This document shows positions 34,731-44,279 of a DNA stretch of 64,000 nucleotides, piece after piece. The stretch spans positions 27,346,505-27,410,504 of the forward strand of contig OZ029917.1 in the NCBI GenBank assembly GCA_964023275.1, written 5' to 3'. A model generated the notes under the pieces. That model did not search any database, was not told the origin of the DNA, and was given only the letters and a program-made list of their open reading frames with translations. The translations under genes were made by a program, and so were the position numbers. Origin of the DNA: Norana najaformis (taxonomy: Eukaryota > Annelida > Clitellata > Crassiclitellata > Hormogastridae). Position 1 is the stretch's first letter. The number at the start of each line of letters is the position of its first letter.

Positions 34731-36149
34731 TGGTAAAACATTAGATTTTCAATGACGTTCACTGCGTCCGAGGTCTGATTGTCTACAGAGAAAACCGTAT
34801 CTAACTCAGCGATCCCCTAAATTGAATAGTTCAGAAAAAATCAGTAAAGGTCAACTTGCTAATTACGACAACACCTTCAATACTTAATCTCAAAACCTGC
34901 AAAAGAACCTAACTATCGATAAGAAAGTTATGTGTCGACTTACTTTCGTCATAATCCTGATGCCTTTGTTCGAAAAGAAAACAAAATTATCAGCTTAAGC
35001 ATCGCGCTCTAATTGATATATCACAATGTAAAAAAAACTGCAACTATTTAAGAATTGCCATTAATGGCCTCACACTAGTAATGACACGGGTTAAACAACA
35101 AAGTTTAAATGCCGATACGCCTCGGACCAAGCTGCTGGTCACAGGCTCTAATATCATGGTTTGAAGGGTTTGAAAGGGTTCGACATTTCTTCAGAACAAA
35201 AGTCAACCCCAGCAGTGGTAAAATATCGGCCCCGGGGATCAATCCTAACTTCCAGCAACTCTTCCTGCGCCAACTTTAATCTCATTAATTACCTAAATTG
35301 TAAAGGAACAATACATTATTGTAAGGCCAAATTGCAAGCGGATGATTGGAGACTGCCATAGCACATTGTCAGTTTTCTTGTTTGTTTGGATGGAAGACAT
35401 TAGTCGCTTCTTACTCAGTCGCCCGCGGGCGTGGAACCTCTGTCGTGAAATTCAGATCCTAAATTTTGAACCTACGACCAAAATTTTAAAAATCCAATTA
35501 TGCCTAGCAATACAGTTTGAATAGCATTGGCGTTTAGTTTTTGATGTCCTGACTACGTACATTCTGTCGTCGTTAACATAAACTCAACCTACGCAGTTTT
35601 TACGTAAATCATTCAAACTTTACTAAACACAAACTTTATACATACGCCTATATCAACGCTGTAGAAATCCCGAGTTTACGATTACAATTTTATAATTTGC
35701 AATTCGTTAAGAACATTCTTTTATAGTCGAATTCCGCTTAAATATCTGAAAGTTATCGCATTTGAGGTTTTCGCACACGCGAAGAAGTCAGCCAACTGAA
35801 TTCAATCTAGGATTGAGTGTACACAAAATGTTTAGAGTGCATGGCCTGTTTTGCTTTGAATATATGGAGAATGACGAGACAGCCAGTGCGGAACGATCAG
35901 TGAATACACCGTTACATTCACTGATTGGCATTCCCTGAGATAATGGTAGAGCATGACGCGTTCGGAGATACCTTACGCCACCAGTCCTGTGCAAAACTAA
36001 CGTTCGTCAGTAATTGGCTGGTAAGTCGTCGAACGAAGAATATTTCTTCATACTGGACGACCACGATGCCAATCTGGAGGCTATAGCCACTGCTGCACCG
36101 TCGATTCCAGGCCATCTCAATAAACCAAGCGTCGTCGAAAGATTTATCC

Positions 36150-36530
36150 AATTTATGTCCCATTTCTAGTCTGAACTCTAAGGTCCTTGACAAGATCATG
36201 GTTAACAGTCTCAGCTGTCATCTGTATTCTCACTCTCTGTTCCTTCCTGTCCAGTCAGCTGATCCCAATTACCATTCCACTGAAACTGCACTGCTTGCTG
36301 TCCAAAGTCATACAATCCGTTCTCTGGCTAAAGGAGGACAGGTCACTGCTATCATTCTTCTTGATCTCTCAGCTGTATTTGATAGCGTCACTTACGATAT
36401 TCTTCTTGACCGTCTTGAACACTGGTTCGGGCTTTCGAGTGCTCCTCTCAGCTGGTTTGTCACTTAATCTGTCCGTTTGCACTGTTTGCTGAACGATCAC
36501 CGAACTATAATCTCTATACTGAGGCACTCA
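36150..36530 (+). pseudogene. L2 reverse transcriptase fragment
   Basis: SKVLDKIMVNSLSCHL, PVQSADPNYHSTETALLAVQ, VTAIILLDLSAVFDSVTYDI and LDRLEHWFGLSSAPLSWFVT, the N-terminal half of the RT with the first catalytic aspartate (LDLSAVFD). Breaks off after WFVT. A large part is in one frame, with a +1 shift near 36200. Confidence 0.75.
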
Positions 36531-37449
36531 GCTTCTGATTTCTTTCCACAGTTCTACGTCTAATCCATCTCTCCAACTACTTCCATTTATTTTTCGGGAA
36601 GTGCATGCTTCAGTGAACTACGTTTGAACCTGTCCAAAATCGATTTCCTTGTTTTCAAAACAGTCAAAATGACCGTTGACACCTACAGATATATAGCGAG
36701 TGTCCAAAACTGTAAAAAAAACTTAACAATTTATGAATCAGTGTCAACGGAAGTACGATGGAAATATAAAGCCAACAAATATTAATCACCAATAATTTTA
36801 AAACCTGACTGCCGGTCAGTGGCAGAGAGAAACTGTGAGAACGAGTTAGAGAATGGAACAGATCGCTGTTCCCACATGCTGAAAATCCTGCCTGAAAGAT
36901 TAAAAGATAATCCGAAACAGAAGTTATCATAGTAAACATAAACGGACTGACAGAGAGACAAAGTGACAAAACATGTTACTTTGTAAAACGTACTTACTTT
37001 TTCTTGTTTCCGACTTGATTTGGGTCAAAATATTTGACTTTATCTACAAAAAACAATTTAAAGTAGCTTTAGAAGTCGCGATGTACATGTAGTGGCGCAA
37101 CCCTCTCTAAGTTGGACATGCAGATTTATTCAATAAACACAGTGGCTTACTAATTCGCCCATCTGTACCTGCGTTCTTGAACTCCCAACCTCTGCTTAGC
37201 TGCCTTGTACTACCTAAGGCTTGACCCCAGTTGCATGTTTAGGTCTAAATGCTATTACAGGTGTGCTTCAGTTTTAAAATGCCGGTGTAGGTCTAGTGTG
37301 GCCTTAATTGTATTATGCTATGAAGCATAAGTAAGGAAATATTGGCTAAAATTACTCCTCACAACATACAATATATCGAGACCTGTTTTGCAATAATTTG
37401 TTAGATGGGTGTACTTTGAGCCACAACGCGTATTTACATAGATAAGCCC

Positions 37450-37673
37450 CTACACATAAACGTAAAGGCTGTGAATGCGCTTAAGTTTGCAATACCCTGT
37501 TGGCACAATGGGTGCAATACCGTAGCGTAGCAGGTTGTTTTGTCTTGAGTTGTTCTTTCTGGCGAACCTCAAGACAACAGCGGAAGTGACGACAGACATT
37601 GTTATAAAAACGATGGCAGCAATGACGACACCTAGCGTCGAAGTCAGCACTCTCCATTGCTTCGTCTCAGCCA
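37450..37673 (-). CDS. Turtle/IGSF9-like, membrane-anchor exon and possible C-terminus
   Basis: Starts in phase 1 after ATTTCTGCATACAG. It encodes AETKQWRVLTSTLG, a hydrophobic helix of about 22 residues (VVIAAIVFITMSVV and on) and a basic stop-transfer RFARKNNSRQ, as expected for type I topology. The frame then runs to a TAG at 37450. Two internal donors (G|GTATTG after RY, and GG|GTATTG after VPT) could instead lead to further tail exons, which I did not find; long cytoplasmic tails are usual in this family. The nearest AATAAA on this strand is roughly 320 nt past the stop. Confidence 0.78.
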
Positions 37674-38490
37674 CTGTATGCAGAAATAGAATTCATTCAG
37701 AGTATTAGATTGTCTTGTTGACGCCGACGGGTCCTATGGCCCAGATTTTCCTCTGAATCCTCTTAGACATGACTATTTGCCTAGAGTAGGCCCTACAAGG
37801 CCTGTGTAATCAGTCCCATTTTGGCATTCAGTCACTCTGTGTCTCAACTCGTAATCGAAACTATTTTTTCATACTGTTACTTAAAAGCTAAGCACGAACA
37901 CCAGCTCTAGTCTACGCTGCATCCACCCTGCAGCAAGAACACCAATATACAGTCTCTAAATATACACGGTGTCCAGAAAAAGGAACCCTAGGCTGAAAAT
38001 AAGTAACAGAAGTGTATTGTTAAACATTGCTAATACATTTGAAAAATCCGGTTGGATCAATCTTTAGCAGTTTGTTATGCCCGCCTAGTGCCATCCTTAA
38101 CCGAGAAATTCTTTAAGTAGCCTAAACGCCTTATGCCATAATTTTTATGTTCACGTAAAAATTTAATAAAAATTCCACGTCCTTCACTGAAAGCCATTAT
38201 TGGTTAGAGTTATTGAAAGTAATTTCATACTAAGACGTCCTATTTTAAATGGGCCGTTCGTGAACTTGAGGAATTATTAAAAGTTAATAAGCAAGGAAAG
38301 AAACATTTAGTAAAGTTTAAATTCAATTTTGTTTGGGTTATTTGCTTGAGGATTTCTCTTTCCTGGATACAGTATATATATATATATATATATATGGATT
38401 TTTTAACGGTTTGCCAAATTACACATAAGATTGTGTTGACACTGAAATGTTCGACGCGGTGAAGCATTACTTCAAGGTCATCAGTATTAC

Positions 38491-38796
38491 CAGGGGACTC
38501 GGAGCGGATAGAGACTGGTGCGCTGGGTTGACTGCTTGTCCACCTAGACTGACTGATGATTCGGAAGTGGTAGGTGGTAGCACTATGAGAGGCTGTCTTC
38601 CAGTCGAACGACGTGGAATGGCCTGGCACTTGAGCGTCGCGAGTCAAGGACAGCCATTGTCTTTCGTCTGTCTGGTACTCGATGGCGTAGGAAGTGATTG
38701 GAACTGGAGTAGATTTCGGAGGATGCCACGACAGGCGGATGTGCTCATGAGACAGGCGACGAACTGTCACATTAATCGGCGGAGACGGTTTTAGAA
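38491..38796 (-). CDS. Turtle/IGSF9-like, exon for FN3 domain 2
   Basis: Phase 1-1 exon of 306 nt with a strong acceptor (TTCTGTTCCTATAG). It encodes one complete FN3 domain: KPSPPINVTVRRLSHEHI, IRLSWHPPKS (B-strand tryptophan), ITSYAIEYQTDERQW (C strand) and ATTYHFRIISQSRW (F strand with YxFRI). It matches the second FN3 of Turtle, which also has YTIKYRT and TYYFRV-like segments. The donor is G|GTAATA after IRSESP. An open frame on the plus strand over 38447-38794 is its antisense shadow. Confidence 0.9.
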
Positions 38797-39335
38797 CTAT
38801 AGGAACAGAAGTTGATATCATGAGATCCTTATATCTCATATCACGTTGTTATAAAGTACATTTGCAAGTGTAATATGATGCATTCTAATGTTCAGTGATG
38901 TGATGCAGTGCAATGCAGCGTTGACGTAAGACTGCGATACAATCGCACGTCGTGAAGCGATGCGATGCGAGGCGACACACATGCGCTTCAGCCTCAGAAG
39001 AAAACTATTTCAAAACAACTTGGAAATGCACGCATTTTATCATCAAAGAATAAGCGGGTCGGCTGAAACAAATAATGTTATAATCTATTAACGATTTACG
39101 TTGTGATCTTTTAGGAACGCACCGGAAACGCATGTCTAAGTATTTGAAGCGTAAATTTCTGGCGTCATCATAGTTTAAGCGCATGCCAGAGGTTTCACGG
39201 TCTTCTTGAACAGCGCCGGTGCCAAAGGGACCAGAGCATGTTATTGGACCAGGGATTGCAGTTACTCCTGCCAATTTCCTACCAAGTTCAATAGCTAAGA
39301 TCGTTCATCTCCTTTAAAAATTTATTATGTATAAT

Positions 39336-39960
39336 ATCAGACCAATAACCCCCTGAACATTAAATAGTATAGCACTCCGGCAATAACCACCTTGGAAATA
39401 ACTCCCAAGAAAATATCCTCTCAGTTAAAAACCTCCTAAAGTCGTATACATATATCGTATTCAAACTGTATTAATAGCTCCCAAAGGAAGTACTGATGAA
39501 ATTATTATAATCTTGTAATATAAAGCATGAAGTCATTAGGCGTAATATTCTACTACGGAGAATTAATAAATGTGTTTCCAAAGCGGACTTAGTGAAAATG
39601 AGTAAATTGCTTTAGTGCTTCTTCAATATTTACATAAATAGTAATGTACTTCATTTTACGACACCGTATTGGTGGGATTTTATAGCAACAAGCACATAGA
39701 TGACGTCTACCATGCGACAATGACAACTCAACTTACGACGATCAATATCGCAATCAAGTCTTTTTATGACGTATTTCATCTATTAATCTATTAACTGTTA
39801 AATTTGGGGTTACTGGCCAGGGCCCTTCAACTGGGTTTTTTTCTTGGGTGTTATTGCTCATGGAGTTATTGCCCGGGGGTTTTAAACGGGAGCTCTGTTA
39901 CTGAGGTCATTGCACGGGGGTTATTGTCCGGAGGTTTTTGGCCAGGGTGTAGGACCCTAG
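39336..39960. mobile_element. Possible foldback element with imperfect long inverted arms
   Basis: The left arm (39336-39470) contains CCAATAACCCCCTGAAC, CCGGCAATAACCACC and AATAACTCCCAAGAAAA. The right arm (39810-39955) contains complementary motifs: TTTTTTTCTTGGGTGTTATT, GCCCGGGGGTTTTAAACGGG and GCACGGGGGTTATTGTCCGG. The arms share a degenerate AATAAC(C)CC motif spaced about 20-25 bp apart. The centre (39480-39800) shows nothing recognisable. It lies in the intron between FN3-2 and the linker exon. Confidence 0.4.
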
Positions 39961-40279
39961 AACCATGTACAGCCATCAGCAGATGTCTTTCGTAACACGC
40001 GCTTACAAACGCAGAGCTCCAAAATGTTTCAAATGTTATGCATTTAACAAAACACTTTACAATACACTTAATATAGCGCAATTAAGATACCTCGCAAAAA
40101 CCCCGCACAACTCGTGGCGCCGGCCCTTTTTGTCATCGTTGAGGCGCTAAACAAATATCTTCACACAATTTATTAGGCATTTTATTCGATGGATAAATAT
40201 AACTATTAGGCAAATTATTATATACAATAATGTGATTTAGTTTGTTTAATATTGTTCTCTTGCAATCGGTTCGAGTTAC

Positions 40280-40381
40280 CTTGCGCGGTCGCAGGTGAGT
40301 AGCTGGTTCCAGGCGGCACCTGAGCTACAGGTGTTTGAAGGAGCACATGACCTCTGTCTGTTGGCGACGATGCGTGAATTC
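40280..40381 (-). CDS. Turtle/IGSF9-like, linker exon between FN3 domains
   Basis: Phase 1-1 exon of 102 nt between a TTTGACGCAG acceptor and a G|GTAACT donor. It encodes IHASSPTDRGHVLL and then the proline-rich QVPPGTSYSPATAQ. Relatives have a comparable Pro-rich spacer between the two FN3 domains. It has no recognisable fold; support rests on splice signals, phase and position. Because it is phase-symmetric it could be skipped without a frameshift. Confidence 0.7.
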
Positions 40382-40479
40382 CTGCGTCAAATATCGACAC
40401 ACTGTGTAGGAACTCAATTCCTTGGGCCATGGCAGAGGGAAGGGTCTTTGTTTATCTTTTATAATTGTTTTACTTGGTG

Positions 40480-40965
40480 TCGATGATCTTTCTTACTTGT
40501 CAATGATCGTACTTCAAACCGGTCGACTTGCCCGATTCGTAGTGTAGCGTTAACTCGAGTAAAGACACAAAATCTATGATTTTAGAAATTATAATTCAAC
40601 GAACAGTTCAACCACAACGGTATTTGAATCGTCACAGTTTCTAAACGCACGAATCTATCGACGACAATTGTAACTCAGACTTTCAACTTTGCACACGACA
40701 GATCTGTGCTACAAATCTTCGCGCTCGTTTACCAGTGCATTTGAGTTCGTTTGTATAAGACCTTTCCCGCCAAGAAGCACTGAAAACTTCCGCCGGCTGC
40801 CCGCATGGCGCCACCAGCCAATCACCCCACCCCACCACGTGTTCGGTGAGCACGTGGTCCGCGTACAAACAAATCTATGACCCAATAAATCATTGAAATT
40901 TTCTATACATACACTCGCTTAAAACTTGCTGACTAGGCAGCTTAATATTATATTCACACATAGGG
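40480..40965 (-). mobile_element. LTR-like repeat, copy 1
   Basis: One of three related sequences in this gene. Shared blocks on the plus strand include CGATTCGTAGTGTAGCGTTA, ACTCGAGTAAAGACACAAA, ACGAACAGTTCA and CGCTTAAAACTTGCTGACTA. On the minus strand it has TGATTGGCTGGTGGCGCC, as in copy 3. The layout resembles a solo LTR, but no primer-binding site, terminal TG/CA pair or target duplication was proven. In the intron between FN3-1b and the linker exon. Confidence 0.4.
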
Positions 40966-41165
40966 TGACACTGCACTTTACGATAAGTTACCGGCATAAA
41001 GATCTGAAACCATCTGTCCGTTTGTGTTGTTTTAAACTGGGCCAAGCTAAGGAAATACTGAAATGCCTAATCTTGAAGAAGAAACGGACGGAATGCTTCT
41101 CTGCACCTAGTGGAAGACCTTCATGAATGGTTTACGACTGACAGAGTGTGAAATGGCTGGGTAAC

Positions 41166-41338
41166 CTTTCGTTGTTGCCGTTACTTCTGCGCTGAACTGC
41201 TCCTCTCCGCTCTGACATCGTACGAAAACCATGAACTGGTACTTAGTGCCAGGAAGTAGATCGCTGACCATGACCGTCATGGCTTCGTCAGACAAGACGG
41301 ACACAGTTAGCCATGTCTCGTCCATCAGGCGCCGGTAC
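41166..41338 (-). CDS. Turtle/IGSF9-like, exon for second half of FN3 domain 1
   Basis: Exon of 173 nt, phase 2 to phase 1, acceptor GTGACATTCAG. It encodes YRRLMDETWLTVSV, MTVMVSDLLPGTKYQF and MVFVRCQSGEE, ending EVTATTK: the C' to G strands of an FN3 domain with the typical LxPGTxYxFxV motif. The donor is weak (G|GTTACC) but gives phase 1 for the linker exon. The open frame extends upstream of the acceptor, but that part (YMCGYGRV) is not FN3-like and is judged intronic. Confidence 0.83.
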
Positions 41339-41429
41339 CTGAATGTCACACGACCATAACCACACATATACAAACACAGCCATCGGCCTACATTATCTAG
41401 ACATGTGAAGATCTTTGCGACCTCAACTT

Positions 41430-41600
41430 AAGACTTCGACTGCCTCTGCTTTAGTGTGCTTACACCACTTCTGTTGCCTCTCGGTCTCACTGTGCTGACC
41501 TTCTGGATAAGACCAGATTTGCTAATTAGCCCTGGTGAGCCATCGATTGATGCTTCATGCATTATTCTATCCATCTTTTAGAAGTTATAGGAATAGATTA
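41430..41600 (+). pseudogene. L2 3' end
   Basis: GTGAGCCATCGATTGATGCT and TTCATGCATTATTC, then TTTTAGAAGTTATAGG, match the 3' UTR of the L2 copies. Non-coding. In the intron between FN3-1a and FN3-1b. Confidence 0.55.
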
Positions 41601-41750
41601 TAGACAGTATGTTAGGTTTCGATTATACGAGATAAGATTAGAACACAATAGAAACGACATATTAGTAGATAACTTTTTCTTAGAGGTATCTACGTTTGCC
41701 TTGACGAATTTACGATACACTTTGCCACGGAATGAAGTTTAGAACGATGC

Positions 41751-41893
41751 CGTATGTACTCAGCACAGGACTTTCGACTGAGGATGGTTTATGTACTCGC
41801 CAAAGGATGTAGAATTATGGATGGTCTATGTACTTGCCAGAGGACGTACGGCTTAGGATGGTCTATGTACTTCACAGAGATGTAGAACTGAGG
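41751..41893. repeat. 37-bp tandem array copied from an exon end plus donor site
   Basis: Four units: 41751-41786, 41787-41823, 41824-41860 and 41861-41893. The plus-strand consensus begins GTCTATGTACTTGCCAAAGG and continues ATGTAGAACTGAGGATG. A fifth, closely matching unit at 42513-42549 is the last 23 coding bases of the FN3-1a exon plus the first 14 intron bases. On the gene strand, three of the four array units keep a donor-like tract (GCAAGTAC, GCGAGTAC, GTGAAG). Confidence 0.8.
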
Positions 41894-42505
41894 TTGTTAT
41901 ATTTTCGACAACCTTACGAAGTTGTCAATCGATCGGACTTCAAAATGTCGACAAGCCCGATTTGTAGCTTAGAGTTAATTATAGAAAAGACTTTGATTTT
42001 CGCATATATAATTAATAAGACGAACAGTTCAGCTTAGAGATCGATATAAAGTTTCTAAACACACAGGAATTTATTCACAACATTTTAAACTCAACCTATC
42101 ATCTGCGCACACTACAGACTTTCGCTAAAAAACCTTGTCCGTGCTCTCCCAACAATGCATCAGCGATCGCTTTTATAAGCTTCCCCCACATCAGCAGGAA
42201 AGTCCAGACCGGTCCATGACTCATCTCAACATAAGCGCGTCGTTTCCCTCGCCAGCACCCACGTGATACATGTGAATTGTGCGCCAACCGATGTCACACC
42301 ATCCTCACAACGCGTTCGATGCGTGGCCGTTAAACGCATTCAGCAGTTAGAGTATGTGATCAGCTAGGCGCATCCAGTAGGCCTAATCGCAAGCACTTGA
42401 TCAATGCGTGCACAAACAAGCCAACAACCTGTCGGTAGGACGTCCTGGAAAATTCCAGTACACACGCGCACTTAAAACTTGTTTACTAATCAGTGACATT
42501 TATTA
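41894..42505 (-). mobile_element. LTR-like repeat, copy 2
   Basis: Shares GGACTTCAAAATGTCGACAA, GCCCGATTTGTAGCTTAGAG, ACGAACAGTTCA and ACTTAAAACTTGTTTACTAA with copy 1. On the minus strand TTATAAAAG (about 42178-42170) precedes AATAAA (near 42075) by about 100 bp, as in an LTR promoter and poly(A) site. It lies exactly between the fourth unit of a 37-bp tandem array (ending 41893) and the exonic unit (starting 42513). Confidence 0.45.
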
Positions 42506-42526
42506 CGTTCACGTCTGTGTACTTGC

Positions 42527-42638
42527 CAAAGGATGTAAAACTGAGGATGTCCGCCATCGTATCCTGGCAACCAAGAGATTCTTGCGGACGTCTCATCTGT
42601 CTCGACGGAAACTATGTAAGGCGGGTGACGATGGCTCA
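42527..42638 (-). CDS. Turtle/IGSF9-like, exon for first half of FN3 domain 1
   Basis: Exon of 112 nt, entering in phase 1 after TTGTATTTCAG and leaving in phase 2. It encodes SHRHPPYIVSVETDE, then the FN3 B/C-strand core ARISWLPGYDGGHPQFYIL; the WLPGYxGG motif is shared with Turtle. The donor is again predicted to be GC: TTTG|GCAAGTAC. TG from this exon plus G from the next yields tryptophan, giving YILW-YRRL, the expected C-strand. The last 23 exon bases plus 14 intron bases form a 37-bp unit that recurs in tandem at 41751-41893. Confidence 0.85.
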
Positions 42639-42898
42639 CTGAAATACAACAAACCTATTTAAGAAATATGTGATTAATTAATTGCGCAAATGCGTTATGC
42701 GCCTCCTTCAGCAGTAATGCCTACAGGTACCTAAAGCCTTTGTATAGCAGACCAATAGTCTGCGAATTGCGCATGAAAAGCTGAGTTTTGAAATCCGAAA
42801 GCAGCGACGAGAGACCGAATTGTCACCACTTGGTCGAACACGTAAAATAGACGTGAAGCTTAAAGTTATGAGATAGCTTATATTGACACACAACCACA

Positions 42899-42937
42899 TC
42901 AAATAGACGTAACACTTATGTCATTACGTCTATTTGA
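42899..42937. repeat. Perfect 14-bp inverted repeat
   Basis: TCAAATAGACGTAA and TTACGTCTATTTGA flank an 11-bp loop. The left arm is part of a longer direct repeat (42883-42910) recurring at 43024-43051. In the intron between Ig5b and FN3-1a. Confidence 0.85.
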
Positions 42938-43979
42938 CTGCTACTGCAACCCAGTATTCTGGCTTGCGATAGCCCCAAGGCGTGTAAAACACGTCAACTT
43001 GCTGTTTTGATGTCGACTTAATGTTGACATACAACCACATCAAATAGACATCAAATTGAAGAGTACTGGTTTACTGAGTCTGTGCCTAAATAATTCCCTT
43101 TATTAGGCTACTGAGTACTTGCGAAGAAATTGGGTTATCTGGACCTGACTTATTATGCCATTGTTGAAGTTTATTAAAAATGGTGGCGAGCAGGAGACAA
43201 TGGATTTTGTTCCGGTATCATGAATGTCACCTGCAATAACCCACTGCTATAATGGCCACCTGCAAGACTTGGTGTAGACATCACAAAAATGGTCAAAGAG
43301 ATGACCCCACGTTGGTTTGATTGGTCATTTTGGAACGTAAAAAATTCCAGAAGAAGCAAGTTCAAACAAGCTTTTTATGTAAATACTCTATCCACACAAA
43401 CTGCATCTCTCATAAGCACCGTGGTCAGAGTCATTGTGATGATAAGCCTTATTCTGATATTTGAAAGTCTTCGGTAATTTAATGAATTTCTAAATTACTT
43501 AGCAGAGTAATTTTTAATAAAAATTAGCAATTGTTGGTCATGATGGCAATAATATTTAAATTACATTTAAATTACATATTCCGAGAGCTAAAAATTGACT
43601 TTTTTAAATTTCGTTCTTTTTTGGTTCTCACTCTTTTCATTGCGTTGGTAGTGTCATTATTTAAGTATTTTGTTGGGTTTAATAATCGGTTTTTTGATTG
43701 GTTTACTATTTTTATTGATTGTTCTTTTAACAGTTGTTTTTTTACTTGATGAGATTCATCAATGACTCGTACATTTTGATAGATATCTGCAGTTGAGCAC
43801 TGACAGTTGACAGCCGTCACTGTACATTTGTATTTTTACTTTTTTACTACTCGCATGTTCTGTTTTTTGGTACAACATAACTGCATTATGTATTGGTTCA
43901 CTGAACACTACTCTGCTTAGGTGGATGCACATGGTGGTCTAATAGTATGATGGTGCAAGAGCAGTTAAGATGTACTTGC

Positions 43980-44136
43980 ATTCGATGATGACGATAGTTG
44001 TTGCTATGATGCTGGCGACGACATTTTTAGCAATGCATTCGTAGTGACCGTGGTCAGATTCGTCCAACTGCGAGATGGTCAGATTTCCTCCATCGAAACG
44101 AATCTTAGATGTCTCCGGAGGAAATGTGCCATTCAC
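43980..44136 (-). CDS. Turtle/IGSF9-like, exon for second half of Ig domain 5
   Basis: Exon of 157 nt, phase 0 to phase 1, with a clear acceptor (TTTCTTTGCACGACAG). It encodes VNGTFPPETSKIRF, GGNLTISQLDESD and the F-strand cysteine in HGHYECIAKNVV, ending IVIIE. The donor is predicted to be GC type: T|GCAAGTAC. The nearest GT, four bases downstream, gives phase 2 and does not fit the next exon, whereas GC gives phase 1, which does. Confidence 0.83.
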
Positions 44137-44279
44137 CTGTCGTGCAAAGAAACCACTTAAGGCGAAGAGCAGGTGTTCTACGGGTATGTTCATCGATTCA
44201 AAGAGAAAGACAGTCTGAACACTCGCCGCAGCGCTGTCCTTTTCTAAGCTTCTTTTAATTTGGGTCACAAATTTATTAA

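Larger units (their letters stand above)
33200..37449. other. Intergenic, listed LINE pieces only
   Basis: Between the 563-codon ORF and the last recognised Turtle/IGSF9-like exon. Further cytoplasmic-tail exons could be hidden here, but I found no convincing acceptor, frame and motif combination. The 93-codon minus frame at 36199-35918 is unidentified. Confidence 0.4.

Noticed and set aside
38447-38794. 115-codon plus-strand ORF
   Set aside because: Exactly antisense to the FN3-2 exon, which has strong domain and splice evidence.
41166-41373. FN3-1b exon extended upstream to 41373
   Set aside because: The extra residues (YMCGYGRV) are not FN3-like, and the ATTCAG acceptor plus the separate exon at 42638-42527 completes the domain perfectly.
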